Below, piece by piece: positions 45,928-64,000 of a stretch of 64,000 bases of DNA (position 1 is the stretch's first letter; every line of letters starts with the position of its first letter). The notes below the pieces were generated by a model that did not search any database, was not told the DNA's origin, and saw nothing but the letters and a program-made list of their open reading frames with translations. The DNA is taken from the NCBI GenBank assembly GCA_023525715.1, contig CM042017.1, positions 79,697,357 to 79,761,356 on the forward strand, written 5' to 3'. The DNA comes from Cichorium intybus (Eukaryota; Streptophyta; Magnoliopsida; Asterales; Asteraceae). Both the position numbers and the translations under genes were made by a program.

Positions 45928-47383
45928 TGTAACACCCCAAAATCACAATCATAAAATTTCATTTATTACCAAAGTTCCAACAAAATCTTTATCCAAAAAG
46001 TAAAACTGTTTCGACATTGTTATCAAACCAATAGCAAAAGTATTTAAAATCCATGACATAAAAACATTAAATTAAGGTCCCGTGGATGCGATGTGCTGCC
46101 GTCAAACCTTGCCCTTCCCTTTGTGAGTTGAAGTACCTGAAATGTTTTAAAATCAACGGGTAAGCACAAAGCTTAGTGAATCCCCAAATTACCATACATG
46201 CCCACACATTAAATAACCCGTCCTCGAGAACGACCCGACCCTACCCCCCATACAACAGCTACGGGTGTCCATCATATAACAGCTATGGACACGGGGCGGA
46301 TCTGCCTATCATACAACAGCCATGGGTTCCCGGTTTTGGCCCAGCCCATCATACAACAGCTATGGGACAAGGCAATAGTCCAACTCGTCATACAACAGCT
46401 ACGAGTGAACACGCATCAGTACTGAGCCCAACAACAATTAATCACAGATATAGAACAAATCATATAACTGTACAAAACAAACAAGATGCCTAACATGCAA
46501 TATCACATAGTAAGGTGACCTGATTCGCAACCGTGCAGATATACTTTAATATCCCAACTAAGCTCGTCCAATCACCTAAATTCCACATACACAACATATT
46601 AATCACTGACCCAAGCTCCTATAGACTTGCCTAAAGGTCAGACCCAACATTTGCTATCAAACAAGGGTCGAAAGTAAGTTCCTAGTCAAACAGTCATTCG
46701 CCGCGGCGCGACTTCTCTCCCTACGCGTCGCGGTTATCGTCGCATACTTACGGGGTCTACCAGAATCCGCATCGCTGACATGACTTGTCCGTGTCGCGGA
46801 CTCGTAATAGTCTGAAACCCCTGTTAACCCTTCACCAGTACAACCATCGGTTAGGGTTCCTCTCTACACCCTTCCTGGGATCAGAAACTACCCTAAGGTC
46901 ACTTTTCTTATGGACATGCAAGTCCATGCATGTCCATGGTCCAAAACCCTAAGTGTTACAAGTTATCTAAGACTACTAACCAATGGATAACACCATATGA
47001 CGGGATGAAATGGAATGTCAGAAGAGTATATCTTCTTACCTTACTTCTGAAAAACGGAGTGATGCACACGATCCGTTACAAGCCTTCCCTCACGCCGTAT
47101 CTCCTTCTTCAAATCTCCCAAAACCTTCAAAGCCTTGAACAGAAGAGCCTCTGCCGAAACCAGTCGCCTCTACCCCAGAAAACCTCCAAAAACACACGAA
47201 CCCTAGGCTGGGTCCCTTTATATAGGTGTTTAAATCCGAATTAGGGTTTTTCACATCTGCGGTGCACCGCGTCGCGGTCCATTAAGATACGTGCCGCACG
47301 TATCAGCCATTCGCGAATCCAAATCCTTCCTGCGTCGCGCCTCGGACCATCTTATACCGCACCGCGGTGAAATGGGTCTTAGA
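45928..47383 (-). repeat. 5' LTR of Ty3 element A
   Basis: 1456 bp, same structure as the left LTR. The hairpin array is at 46250-46405 and the palindromic blocks at 47255-47370. The last base pair reads GA instead of CA (47382-47383), judged against the other LTR. Confidence 0.9.
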
Positions 47384-47388
47384 TATTC

Positions 47389-48554
47389 CTTTTTTTTACA
47401 CTTGTTGTTTTTGTCAATCCTTACCTTATTTTTTCTACCCAAAAATCCGAAAATACAAAAGGACTTTTGTTTTCGTTCTTCCTTTCGATTCAATCATAGA
47501 AAACCCATAAAAACCAAAAAGAATATGATTTTTGTACGAAATTGAAGAAATTTGTGATGTTGAAGTCGGGTAAGTCATTACTCCTAGATTTATGTGCTTG
47601 TAAGTCATATTACCAATGGTTACTTAGCTATATGGCCACTATAAGGTTCCAAAGTTTACCTAGCAGTTAATGCTTTTTTCTAGAGGATTATGATGTTCGC
47701 TATTTATCACAAATTCAGAACCAGAGCTGGAGCTGTTATATTCTTTTTCTGAATTTGATGATTTTTATGCAGATCTGATGTGTTTTAAATGCTCCATGTT
47801 GTTGATTGGGAGCATATTGCATATTGAGCATTAGAATTTACGGATCATCTCTTGTACTTATTGAAGATTATTTGGGAAGTTGTTTAATCAATGGGGGTTT
47901 GATTTTTGGATACGTTGTGATTGAAGAAAAAGTTGATATGTCCCTCTTCCTTTGAAGAACCTGGCACTAATGATTCACACATTTTAAGGGGAGAAATGTC
48001 ATGGTTTAAAGTATGATCTTCAACAATTTCAACATTTAGGAGGGAAATATTGAGTTGAAAGTATGGAATTGATGACGTGGCATTTTTTTTATTGTAATCA
48101 GTTTTAGTGGTTAAGCTTAAAATTTATTTTCTTAATGTATTTTACCACTATAAATAGGATTAGTTTGCTTAATTGTTAAGTAACCTTCCTAATACTCTCA
48201 TAATTTTAAGGTGCTATCCGGTAAAGAGACTTCTGTGCCCTTGAGCTAATAACGAGAAATTTATGAAAAGTGATTGCAATTTACTGTTTTGATATGAGAT
48301 GAAACAATATTATTCCGCAATTTATTGATTCTTGGTCCTATGAAATGGTTGAAATTACTATATTTTTTCACTCAAAAAAAGTTTTTTAAGGTTTTTATTC
48401 TTTTAATTTTTATACTAATAAACTTCATTTTAGTTGATTAAAAGTACCTTGCCATCTCATGTAAAAAAAATCCTTGTTATGGATTAAAATGTGTAATATT
48501 AAAGCTATAAAACAACACAAAATTAAATCTTATTTTCCTAAAATACTTTGAGAG
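47389..48554. other. AT-rich intergenic DNA
   Basis: A few splice-like sites but no sustained coding frame and no recognised element. Confidence 0.4.
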
Positions 48555-49050
48555 GGCAAGCCTTAAAAAGGTTGTTTTGCATGAAATTGCAAGGTTTTGT
48601 CCTACATATTTTGTGCATTTTTTAGCAATATAATTGTATGGTTTTAAGCCTTAAAAGGGTCGTTTTGGCGTGAAAAGCAACGTATTTTCGACTACTTTAT
48701 GTGTAATTTTTAGCGGTAAATTTGATTTGTTTTATACCTTAAATTCGCTCTTTTTTGTGTGAATTACCAAGGTAATTTCAAGAAATTTTGTATAGTTTTT
48801 TTGCATTAAATTTAAGTGATTTTAAACCTTAAAACTATATCTTTTGTGTGAAATTCCAATTTAATTTCAACCATTTTTGTGATGTTTTTAGCGTTATTAT
48901 TGCAACTTTTTAGTGTTATTATTGAAACTTTTGATACGGTTTTTTAGCGTTATTATCGCAAATTTTTAGCGTTATTTTATAGTCATAAAGGTGTTGCATA
49001 TTTTCGTGAATTTATTGTAGAGTCATAAAGGTGTTGCATGTTTTCACGAT
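48555..49050. repeat. Degenerate tandem repeat, period about 88 bp, then shorter units
   Basis: CCTTAAA-centred units start near 48562, 48648, 48737 and 48824. They share a TTTTGCRTGAAATTGCAAGGT-like second half. From 48880 the word TTTTTAGCGTTATTATTGCA repeats at short spacing. Near 48983 and 49020 CATAAAGGTGTTGCAT is duplicated. Copies are diverged. Confidence 0.55.
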
Positions 49051-49079
49051 AAACCATTTCCCCAATTCGATAAGTTGTG

Positions 49080-49510
49080 TAAAATCTCCAGTAAGGATAG
49101 AGCTACTGGTAGTGGAGCTATAGATCTAGGAGAAGAAGATGTCATTGAAGAGACACAAAGAAGCTCACATATTGAAGTCGCCGAGTCCAAAGATGTCGTT
49201 GAAGAGACACAACCAACTGCTACTGTCATTATAAGGAAGTAACAAAAGACGTAAAATAGACTTTCAACGAGTTTGGTGATAACTTAATGAGACCATAAGC
49301 CATATAAGAAGACATAAAATAACGAAGCACACAATATGATAAATAAATTTATTGAAGACATACAACATTTGTCAAATATCAATGTCAAACAGCAGCTAAA
49401 GGCGATTGACATATTTAGCAAAGATCAATTTTGTGACTAGTTATTTTTGAAGATGACTGAACCTCAAAAGATTTGTTATGTAGAAATGATTATGGATAGC
49501 TCGATAGCAT
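49080..49510 (+). pseudogene. Myb/SANT-like (Harbinger-associated) protein C-terminal relic
   Basis: KDRATGSGAIDLGEEDVIEE resembles the GKDRATGE linker of plant Myb/SANT-like proteins related to Harbinger ORF1. After a TAA near 49239 the following sequence can be read as IDKFIEDIQHL, then LKAIDIFSKDQF, a stop, and KMTEPQKICYVEMIM. That matches the usual C-terminal helix pattern of the family. The DNA-binding N-terminus is missing. Confidence 0.5.
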
Positions 49511-49978
49511 AAATAGGCTATATTATGTTATGTTTTTAGTTGTTATGGATATTGTATTTGATACCATTCATTATTGGACAAAGTTCTAAATAATATGATT
49601 TCATATTTCTTTTTGTTTGGATCTATTTGTAAATTACTATTTTACGTTAGAATTATGTATTTGAATACAAGACATGTATATAGTTAGAATTATGTATTTG
49701 AATACAAGACATGTATATAGGAAATGTTGGTTGACAATTATAAAATATACTTGGTAAAAACTAGTTATAAACATAAAATGCATTATTTGACAAATCAAGA
49801 TGTATAAAACATATTCGAGAACATTTCTCTAGTGAATTCTCTGTAGCAACAGTAAACTCAATTCATCTTCTCTGATTTAATTCTCTTTCTCTGCATCTCC
49901 ATTCTTTGTTGCAATTCCATTTTTCTGTGCCAAACCTGCATGCATTGCATGTGCTAGGTGTGTATTTCAATGTAAGTA
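49511..49978. other. Intergenic, with a 37-bp tandem duplication
   Basis: A unit starting GTTAGAATTATGTATTTGAA occurs at 49646-49682 and 49683-49719, identical by eye. The rest is AT-rich with no gene seen. Confidence 0.6.
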
Positions 49979-54494
<4,516 letters not shown>

Positions 54495-54650
54495 CTGAAA
54501 ATCAAACACAACTTAATTTTGTAAGAATACATCTGACATTAAAACAAATTATAACATGATAAAACCAGCAATGTTTTTTGTAGACCATAGCAATTAAAAA
54601 AGCTTATCTACCGGATAATAGTATATTCAGACATAATTACCCAAACATAG

Positions 54651-57450
<2,800 letters not shown>

Positions 57451-57535
<85 letters not shown>
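57451..57535. repeat. (AT)n microsatellite, right of the TIR element
   Basis: About 85 bp of AT abutting the right arm, with a shorter run at 57547-57564. Confidence 0.92.
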
Positions 57536-57540
<5 letters not shown>

Positions 57541-57759
57541 TTAATTTATATATATATATATATAATTTTTTAATTTAAAAAAATGAAAACATGCTTTCCC
57601 ACCACCAGCCATTGTCGTCATCTTTTTCCTCTTCCCATCCCTTTTACCAAAGACCACCACTATGCCATCTATGGCTTCTTCTTTCTCTTCCATCATCTGC
57701 CGGTGACCACCAAGTGCCATCTCGGACTCCTAGTTATTCATACGCCTGCACCTCAAATT

Positions 57760-58887
57760 GATGGGAATAACGCTCACATGCAAAAGGGCCTTTTAGTCAT
57801 TTTAGTCTTTGAATAAGTTGTTCTTAATACGTTTTTGTTTGGGTTGTTTTCTTAGCCGAGTCTTGTCCTATTTCCTTATTATTTTGCAGTTTGTTAGGAT
57901 TTTTCCGTTGTATATTTGTTCCTTTTAAGACGTTTACCCTTTCAATGAAGAAGTATCAGCTGTGTGAGTTCTTTACCATTGTTTCTTTCAATTGGTATTA
58001 GAGCGATTAACTACCGGTCAAAGAGTGTAACAAGATGAGTGAAACCAAGCTGAAGTTACCGGTGTTCGATGGTTACTACAAACATTGGAGCGAGATAACC
58101 TTCTACGTGCAAAACAACTATGGCACCTGATTGATCCGGTAATTGGAGAACCCAGTATGGGTATCGCTCAAAGTGAAGCACAGAAGAAGCGATTGGAAGA
58201 GTTGCAGACGATGGATCTATAGGTGAACACTATCTTTATCAAGCGATTGATTGGACTACCTTTGAACAGATATTGGATCAGAGCACGTCCAAGGCGATTT
58301 GGGTTTCAATGAAGCAATAGTTTACAGGAACTGAAAGTGTGAAGAAATCTATGCTTCGAAAACTATGTATAGACTTTAAAATTCTGGATATGAAGACGAA
58401 TGAGACAATCCTAGAATAGTTTCAAAGAGTGTTAACTGTGCCAAACCATATGAGGAGCAATGGTGAGAGCATGCCTGACATTAAGATTGTTGAAAAAAAA
58501 TCTTAAGAACTCTCACAAAAAAATAAATGTTTGTGGTGGTCTCAATCGAAGAATCCAAGGATATTGAATCATGTCAATTGAAGAACTCCAAAGCACTCTC
58601 CTTTAGGGAGGAGGTGGTTGTGGTCGCGGTCGGGGACGTACATTCTTCAACAAAGAAACCGCGGAGTGTTACAAATGCCATAAATTGGGTCATTTTCAAT
58701 GGGAATTTCCAACTAGGAAGGAAGCATATACACAAAATTTAATAGGTGGAAGAGATGATGCTCATGGCCTAAATTCACGATGAAGAACATATGTTTGTGG
58801 TGCACACTGATGACTCAAAGGGGAACTGTTGACTCAGGTTGCTCTCATCACATGTGTGGGATTAAAGAGAAGTTCACTGCTTTGGAT

Positions 58888-58890
<3 letters not shown>
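57760..58890 (+). pseudogene. Truncated Ty1/copia element (LTR end, gag, start of protease)
   Basis: A likely LTR end TTTCTTTCA (57990) is followed by the primer site TTGGTATTAGAGCG (57992-58005). Gag starts at 58035 with MSETKLKLPVFDGYYKHWSE, typical of copia gag. A frameshift, several stops (58218, 58318, 58418 region) and a degenerate CCHC (CYKCHKLGHFQWEF, about 58672) follow. Near 58835 a broken DSG(C)S-H-M-C-G protease motif can be read. It ends where a GGGATGGCAAAA-type repeat begins (58888). LTR start uncertain; the target duplication was not found. Confidence 0.65.
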
Positions 58891-60540
<1,650 letters not shown>

Positions 60541-60944
60541 GTTGTAGCTGCAACAAGTTCACCATTGTCCATATGCAGGATTAATACCAGGTACTAATTA
60601 TCCTGCATTTTTTTGGTTATTGTCTTCAGTTTTTTAATTTTCGCAATAGCAAGAATTTATTAAATTTTACCTGATTATTGACATTATTGTTTTTTCAAAT
60701 ATATTATATTCCAGTTGTTTTTGCAATTTCTAGCAATACTCGGGGGTGTAACTGCAACATTTACACTATTGTCCAGTTAATTGACAGAAACAGGTATTAA
60801 TGAACTTGATTAGGGGCATTTTCGTCCAATATGAGTTATAATTTTTAAATTTTTAAGATTTGAAGGGAATATTGTTTTTTTATATATGCTTTAACTTATA
60901 TAAAGAAAAGATATTAAGTATTTTGAAGGGAATATTGTCCCTTA

Positions 60945-61470
60945 ATTGTTGCCCATCCTACCCCAATCACTTTGATTTTCAAATTGATTCACGGGTCAAT
61001 ATTTGAATTTCAATTTTATTCATGGGTCAAACATAATTATAATAGAAATTATGGTATTAATGTTAAACCCCACCACCCAATAACTTTAATAAATGTCGAT
61101 GATTATGTCTACTAAATGTGTCCCACACCATCCCAATCAATTTAGAAAATGGTAAACCCCACAACCCAATCACTTTAAAATTTGGTTATAATTATGGAAA
61201 ATAATTGTATCCCACCCCACCCCATTAACTCTGAATTTCAATTTCATTCCGGGTAAAACATAATTCTAATTGAAATTTTGATTTTAATGTTAACCCCACC
61301 ACCTAATAACATTAATAATTAGTTATAATTATATCCACTAATTGTGTCCCACCCCACCACCATTAGATTTTATTCCCGGGTAAATTTGGAAAAATCAACT
61401 ATAATAATTTGTTATAATTATGTCCCCTAATTATGTCCCACCCCACCCCAATCACTTTTAATTTCAATAT
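60945..61470. repeat. Degenerate repeats with TCCCACCCCACCCCAATCACTT
   Basis: Related words occur near 60953, 61120, 61210, 61345 and 61437, with TTATAATTATG and TTAATGTTAA between them. Spacing is irregular (about 95-165 bp). Confidence 0.5.
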
Positions 61471-61739
61471 TATTCTCAAGACATAATTATAATTTTACTT
61501 TGTTAAAATTACAGTATTTACCAACTTTATAAAGTGACTTACCAAGTTCATTTAAGGCTTACGTCCCAATTGGATATTGGGACACAATTAATTTTTCAAT
61601 CAAGGTTCTCTAGAGAGAAGTTTAAGCATACATCCTCAAACCTTCTGTTTGTTACCAGGTAACTCTAAATGCATTTTATATTTTTATTATTGCAATGATC
61701 TTGAAATAAAATCTGAAAATGCTAATAAACTCAAATACC

Positions 61740-63085
61740 TTTCTTTGTAACGTATTCGAGATTATAGCATTTAGCCGTTTTCATTACAAAGAAAAATATA
61801 ACACAGACAGAAAAACATTCAGTCCTTAATCCAAGGTTTCATATCGATTGAGAACATCATTCATTGAGCAGGTCCCATAGCTCAAGGTTTCAATATTCAG
61901 TCCTTAATCCAAGGACTGCAATGATCTTGAAATAAATTCTGAAAATGCTAATAAACTCAAATACATTACTTTGTAACGTAATCGACAATATAGCATCGTA
62001 CTTGGTTTGTTATATATAGCCTAATTTTTGTACTTATTTTCGGATTATAGCATCATACTTCTCTTTTTCGTCCAATAATTGCATTGTACTTTTTATAATA
62101 AGGTAATTTTGATTACCATCCGCTAATAGCATCCTACTTAACCTTTTAATTTAATTTTTAGCAGTCATTAGCTCCACTACAAAGGAAGGAACGTTTCCAA
62201 TTTTCTTAAGCCACGAATAAGAGGTAAACTCGAATACAACGTTTGCTTATTTTCGGATTATAGCATCAAATTAGTACTTATTTTCGAATTATATCTTTAT
62301 ACTTCTGTCAATTAACATGGTTCTTATTTTATTTATTTTGTACTTATTTTCGGATTATTGCATCATACTTTCTTTTTCGTCCAATAATTACCATTGTACT
62401 ATTTTTGGCTTAATATTAGCCTACCTATTGTCGTACATATACGATTAATTTTTAACTTTAGTTTCAGTTGAATTCCAATTAGTGGCTTTGAAATTCATTG
62501 TAGAATACTTGTTTGAAACGGAATTTACGAATTTTCCCATTATAGCCTCATATTTGTAAATGTGGTCATATTGTAGCATCATACTTATATAACTTTTCCT
62601 ATTATAGCATTGTACTATAGCTTCTAGCCGCTTACTATTTGTTTTTTTACTATTATAGCATTGTACTTTTTATAATAAGGTATTTTTGATTACCATCCGA
62701 TAATAGCATCCTACCTCACTCTTTAATTTAATTCTTAGCAGTGAATATCTCCACTTTTTAATTTATTTCGGATTATAGGATCACATTTGTACTTATTTTC
62801 GAATTATAGCATTATACTTCTCTAATTTGTTTCTATTATTAATCCAAAATATTTTATTGGATTAATTTCATCGTACTTTGTTAAATAAGGCATCATCCTT
62901 TTACATTTAACATTAGATTCTACCCGCGTACTACTCTTTTTTGTTTCTTATTTTAGGATTATAGCATCATATTTGTAATTATTTTCAAATTATAGCATTA
63001 TACTTCTCTTTTTTCTTTCTATTATTAACCCAATATTTTTTCTTTGCATTATACTACTCTTTTTTGTTGCTTTTATAGCATTGTA
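61740..63085. repeat. Dispersed TATAGCATCATACTT-type repeats
   Basis: The word and its variants recur many times. A roughly 100-bp segment (CATTGTACTTTTTATAATAA, then GATTACCATCC, then TAGCATCCTAC) occurs at 62085-62185 and again at 62655-62755. Reminiscent of the inverted-repeat ends in the SCD2-like introns. Confidence 0.5.
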
Positions 63086-63242
63086 CTTCTTATAAACAGG
63101 AAAAACTAAAAATATCTGTTTTAATAATCAAAACTGGAAACTCAATAATTTGGTCATAAGTTGTATTTGTGCCTGTCTAATATCTAAGCAATTGAATTAC
63201 TTGGAAATTTGTTTTCACGTTTTCTTTTTGAATTTGTAGTAA

Positions 63243-64000
63243 ATGGATCAATATTTTGAGGTTTCCTCCTTTCGTTACCTCAATAATTCCCACTGTTGGT
63301 ACCATTTCACATTTGCTCGAGTTGAATTCATTTTAAGCGATATCAAAAAAGATAGAATCATCGTTCTTTTGATTGATAAAAATGTAAGTTTTGTATATTC
63401 TTAACTACATTAATCTTTGTTTTTTATTACTAATTATAATATTGTTTTTTGTTAGAGAGAAAAAATGATGGCGGTTATCCCAAGTAATTTAATGGAAATG
63501 TATCAAAACATAATTTTTGTTGGGTTGCTATACTCGATAAAATGTTTTAAACTTTCCTGGAGTCCCTTTGGCTGCCCAAAATATGGGGGGTATAAATTTC
63601 TTGATGATGAATACGTAATTGCCGTTAGCGATAATACTCAATTTAATCTCGAACGACGCCCAGACCTTCATTTTCCATTGTATCCGCTGGTTACTTCTAT
63701 TGAATCTCTTGTCAAAATGCAACGCCTACGACTAATGATCGGTAAATACTAATTAGTTAAATTGCTTTTTATACCATTAAATATAAAAAAATTTATTACT
63801 AAATATATTGGCCATTTAGATGTTGTTGGCAAAGTTATAAGTGGACGATTTCTTGGCCGTAATTGCGCATATGAGATGACTCTTCAAGATAAATCGTAAG
63901 ATTTCCTATTTATAATTATTTTTAATAATTTTATACATATTGATGCTTCATTTTTAAATTGAGGGTATATAATAAACTTGATTTTGAATTACCACCAGAG
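63243..64000 (+). CDS. RPA1-like OB-fold protein, 5' exons, runs off the window
   Basis: Exons 63243-63383, 63456-63741 and 63820-63895, with GT-AG borders and phases that fit. The protein starts MDQYFEVSSFRYLNNSHCWY. It continues through VIPSNLMEMYQNIIFVGLLY, SIKCFKLS, then PDLHFPLYPLVTSIESL, and DVVGKVISGRF with CAYEMTLQDKS. This order matches the first OB fold and the start of the second in plant replication protein A 70-kDa-like proteins, which bind single-stranded DNA. Such short RPA1-like genes are multicopy in plants and some derive from Helitrons. No stop interrupts the visible part. Whether host gene or mobile-element gene cannot be decided from this end. Confidence 0.65.

Larger units (their letters stand above)
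21804..47383 (-). mobile_element. Ty3 element A (25.6 kb with its nested insertions)
   Basis: LTRs 21804-23267 and 45928-47383 flank the element. The target duplication TATTC is perfect at 21799-21803 and 47384-47388. A Met-tRNA-type primer site (TTGGTATCAGAG on the minus strand) abuts the right LTR, and a purine tract (AAGTGGGGAAGAAT) abuts the left one, fixing minus orientation. The internal region is split by insertions at 23628-34546 and 34665-41067. Coding parts are gag 44100-45150, pol 41068-43910, and the integrase C-terminal region in two pieces at 34552-34664 and 23285-23627. Domain order PR-RT-RH-INT makes it Ty3/gypsy, probably a Tekay/Del-like chromovirus. Confidence 0.9.

Overview
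This is nuclear DNA of a flowering plant, most likely a eudicot. Introns with GT-AG borders, plant-specific families (SCD2, class II formin, DUF247, GRF zinc finger, RPA1-like OB protein), tRNA-derived SINEs, a Cassandra-type 5S-bearing TRIM and long Ty3 LTR elements all say so. The style of the Ty3 LTRs and of the 964-aa reverse transcriptase resembles what I know from Asteraceae, but that placement is an inference. No prokaryotic genes, CRISPR or organellar blocks were seen.

Layout. 455-5319 (minus): an apparently intact 17-exon SCD2-like gene, with foldback elements in its introns. 5680-6276: a SINE and a 260-bp tandem duplication. 6518-7670: a broken GRF zinc-finger gene split by a TIR element. 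8180-10106: a solo LTR. 10179-10721: a decayed NAM-associated/Myb-like fragment. 10814-13708 (minus): an uninterrupted 964-aa reverse transcriptase with a C-terminal nuclease-like domain. 15310-18430: two neighbouring TIR elements of the same design, one carrying a DUF247 gene fragment. 19714-20246: Cassandra LTR pieces in inverted orientation.

21804-47383 is one nested stack. A minus-strand Ty3 element (TSD TATTC) was invaded twice. The first invader is a plus-strand Ty3 element (23628-34546, TSD AATAT), itself holding a solo LTR in gag (26062-28959, TSD TACAC). The second is a minus-strand Athila-like non-autonomous element (34665-41067). Most premature stops and lost catalytic residues fit C-to-T or G-to-A change.

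48555-64000: degenerate tandem repeats, a Myb/SANT-like pseudogene, the 3' eleven exons of a class II formin (minus) whose 5' part is not in the window, a truncated Athila-like LTR, a TIR element set between (TA)n arrays, a truncated copia element, and the 5' exons of an RPA1-like gene that runs off the right edge.

For novelty I rank highest: (1) the intact reverse transcriptase with a zinc-finger and PD-(D/E)XK-like C terminus amid dead elements; (2) a recurring LTR layout in unrelated families, with CG-rich palindromes just upstream of the TATA box and hairpin-forming tandem repeats further down the leader; in one LTR the stems differ between copies but stay complementary; (3) the non-autonomous Athila-like element with an intact acidic 397-aa ORF and a second promoter-like module inside. 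All family calls are from reading, with no database search.
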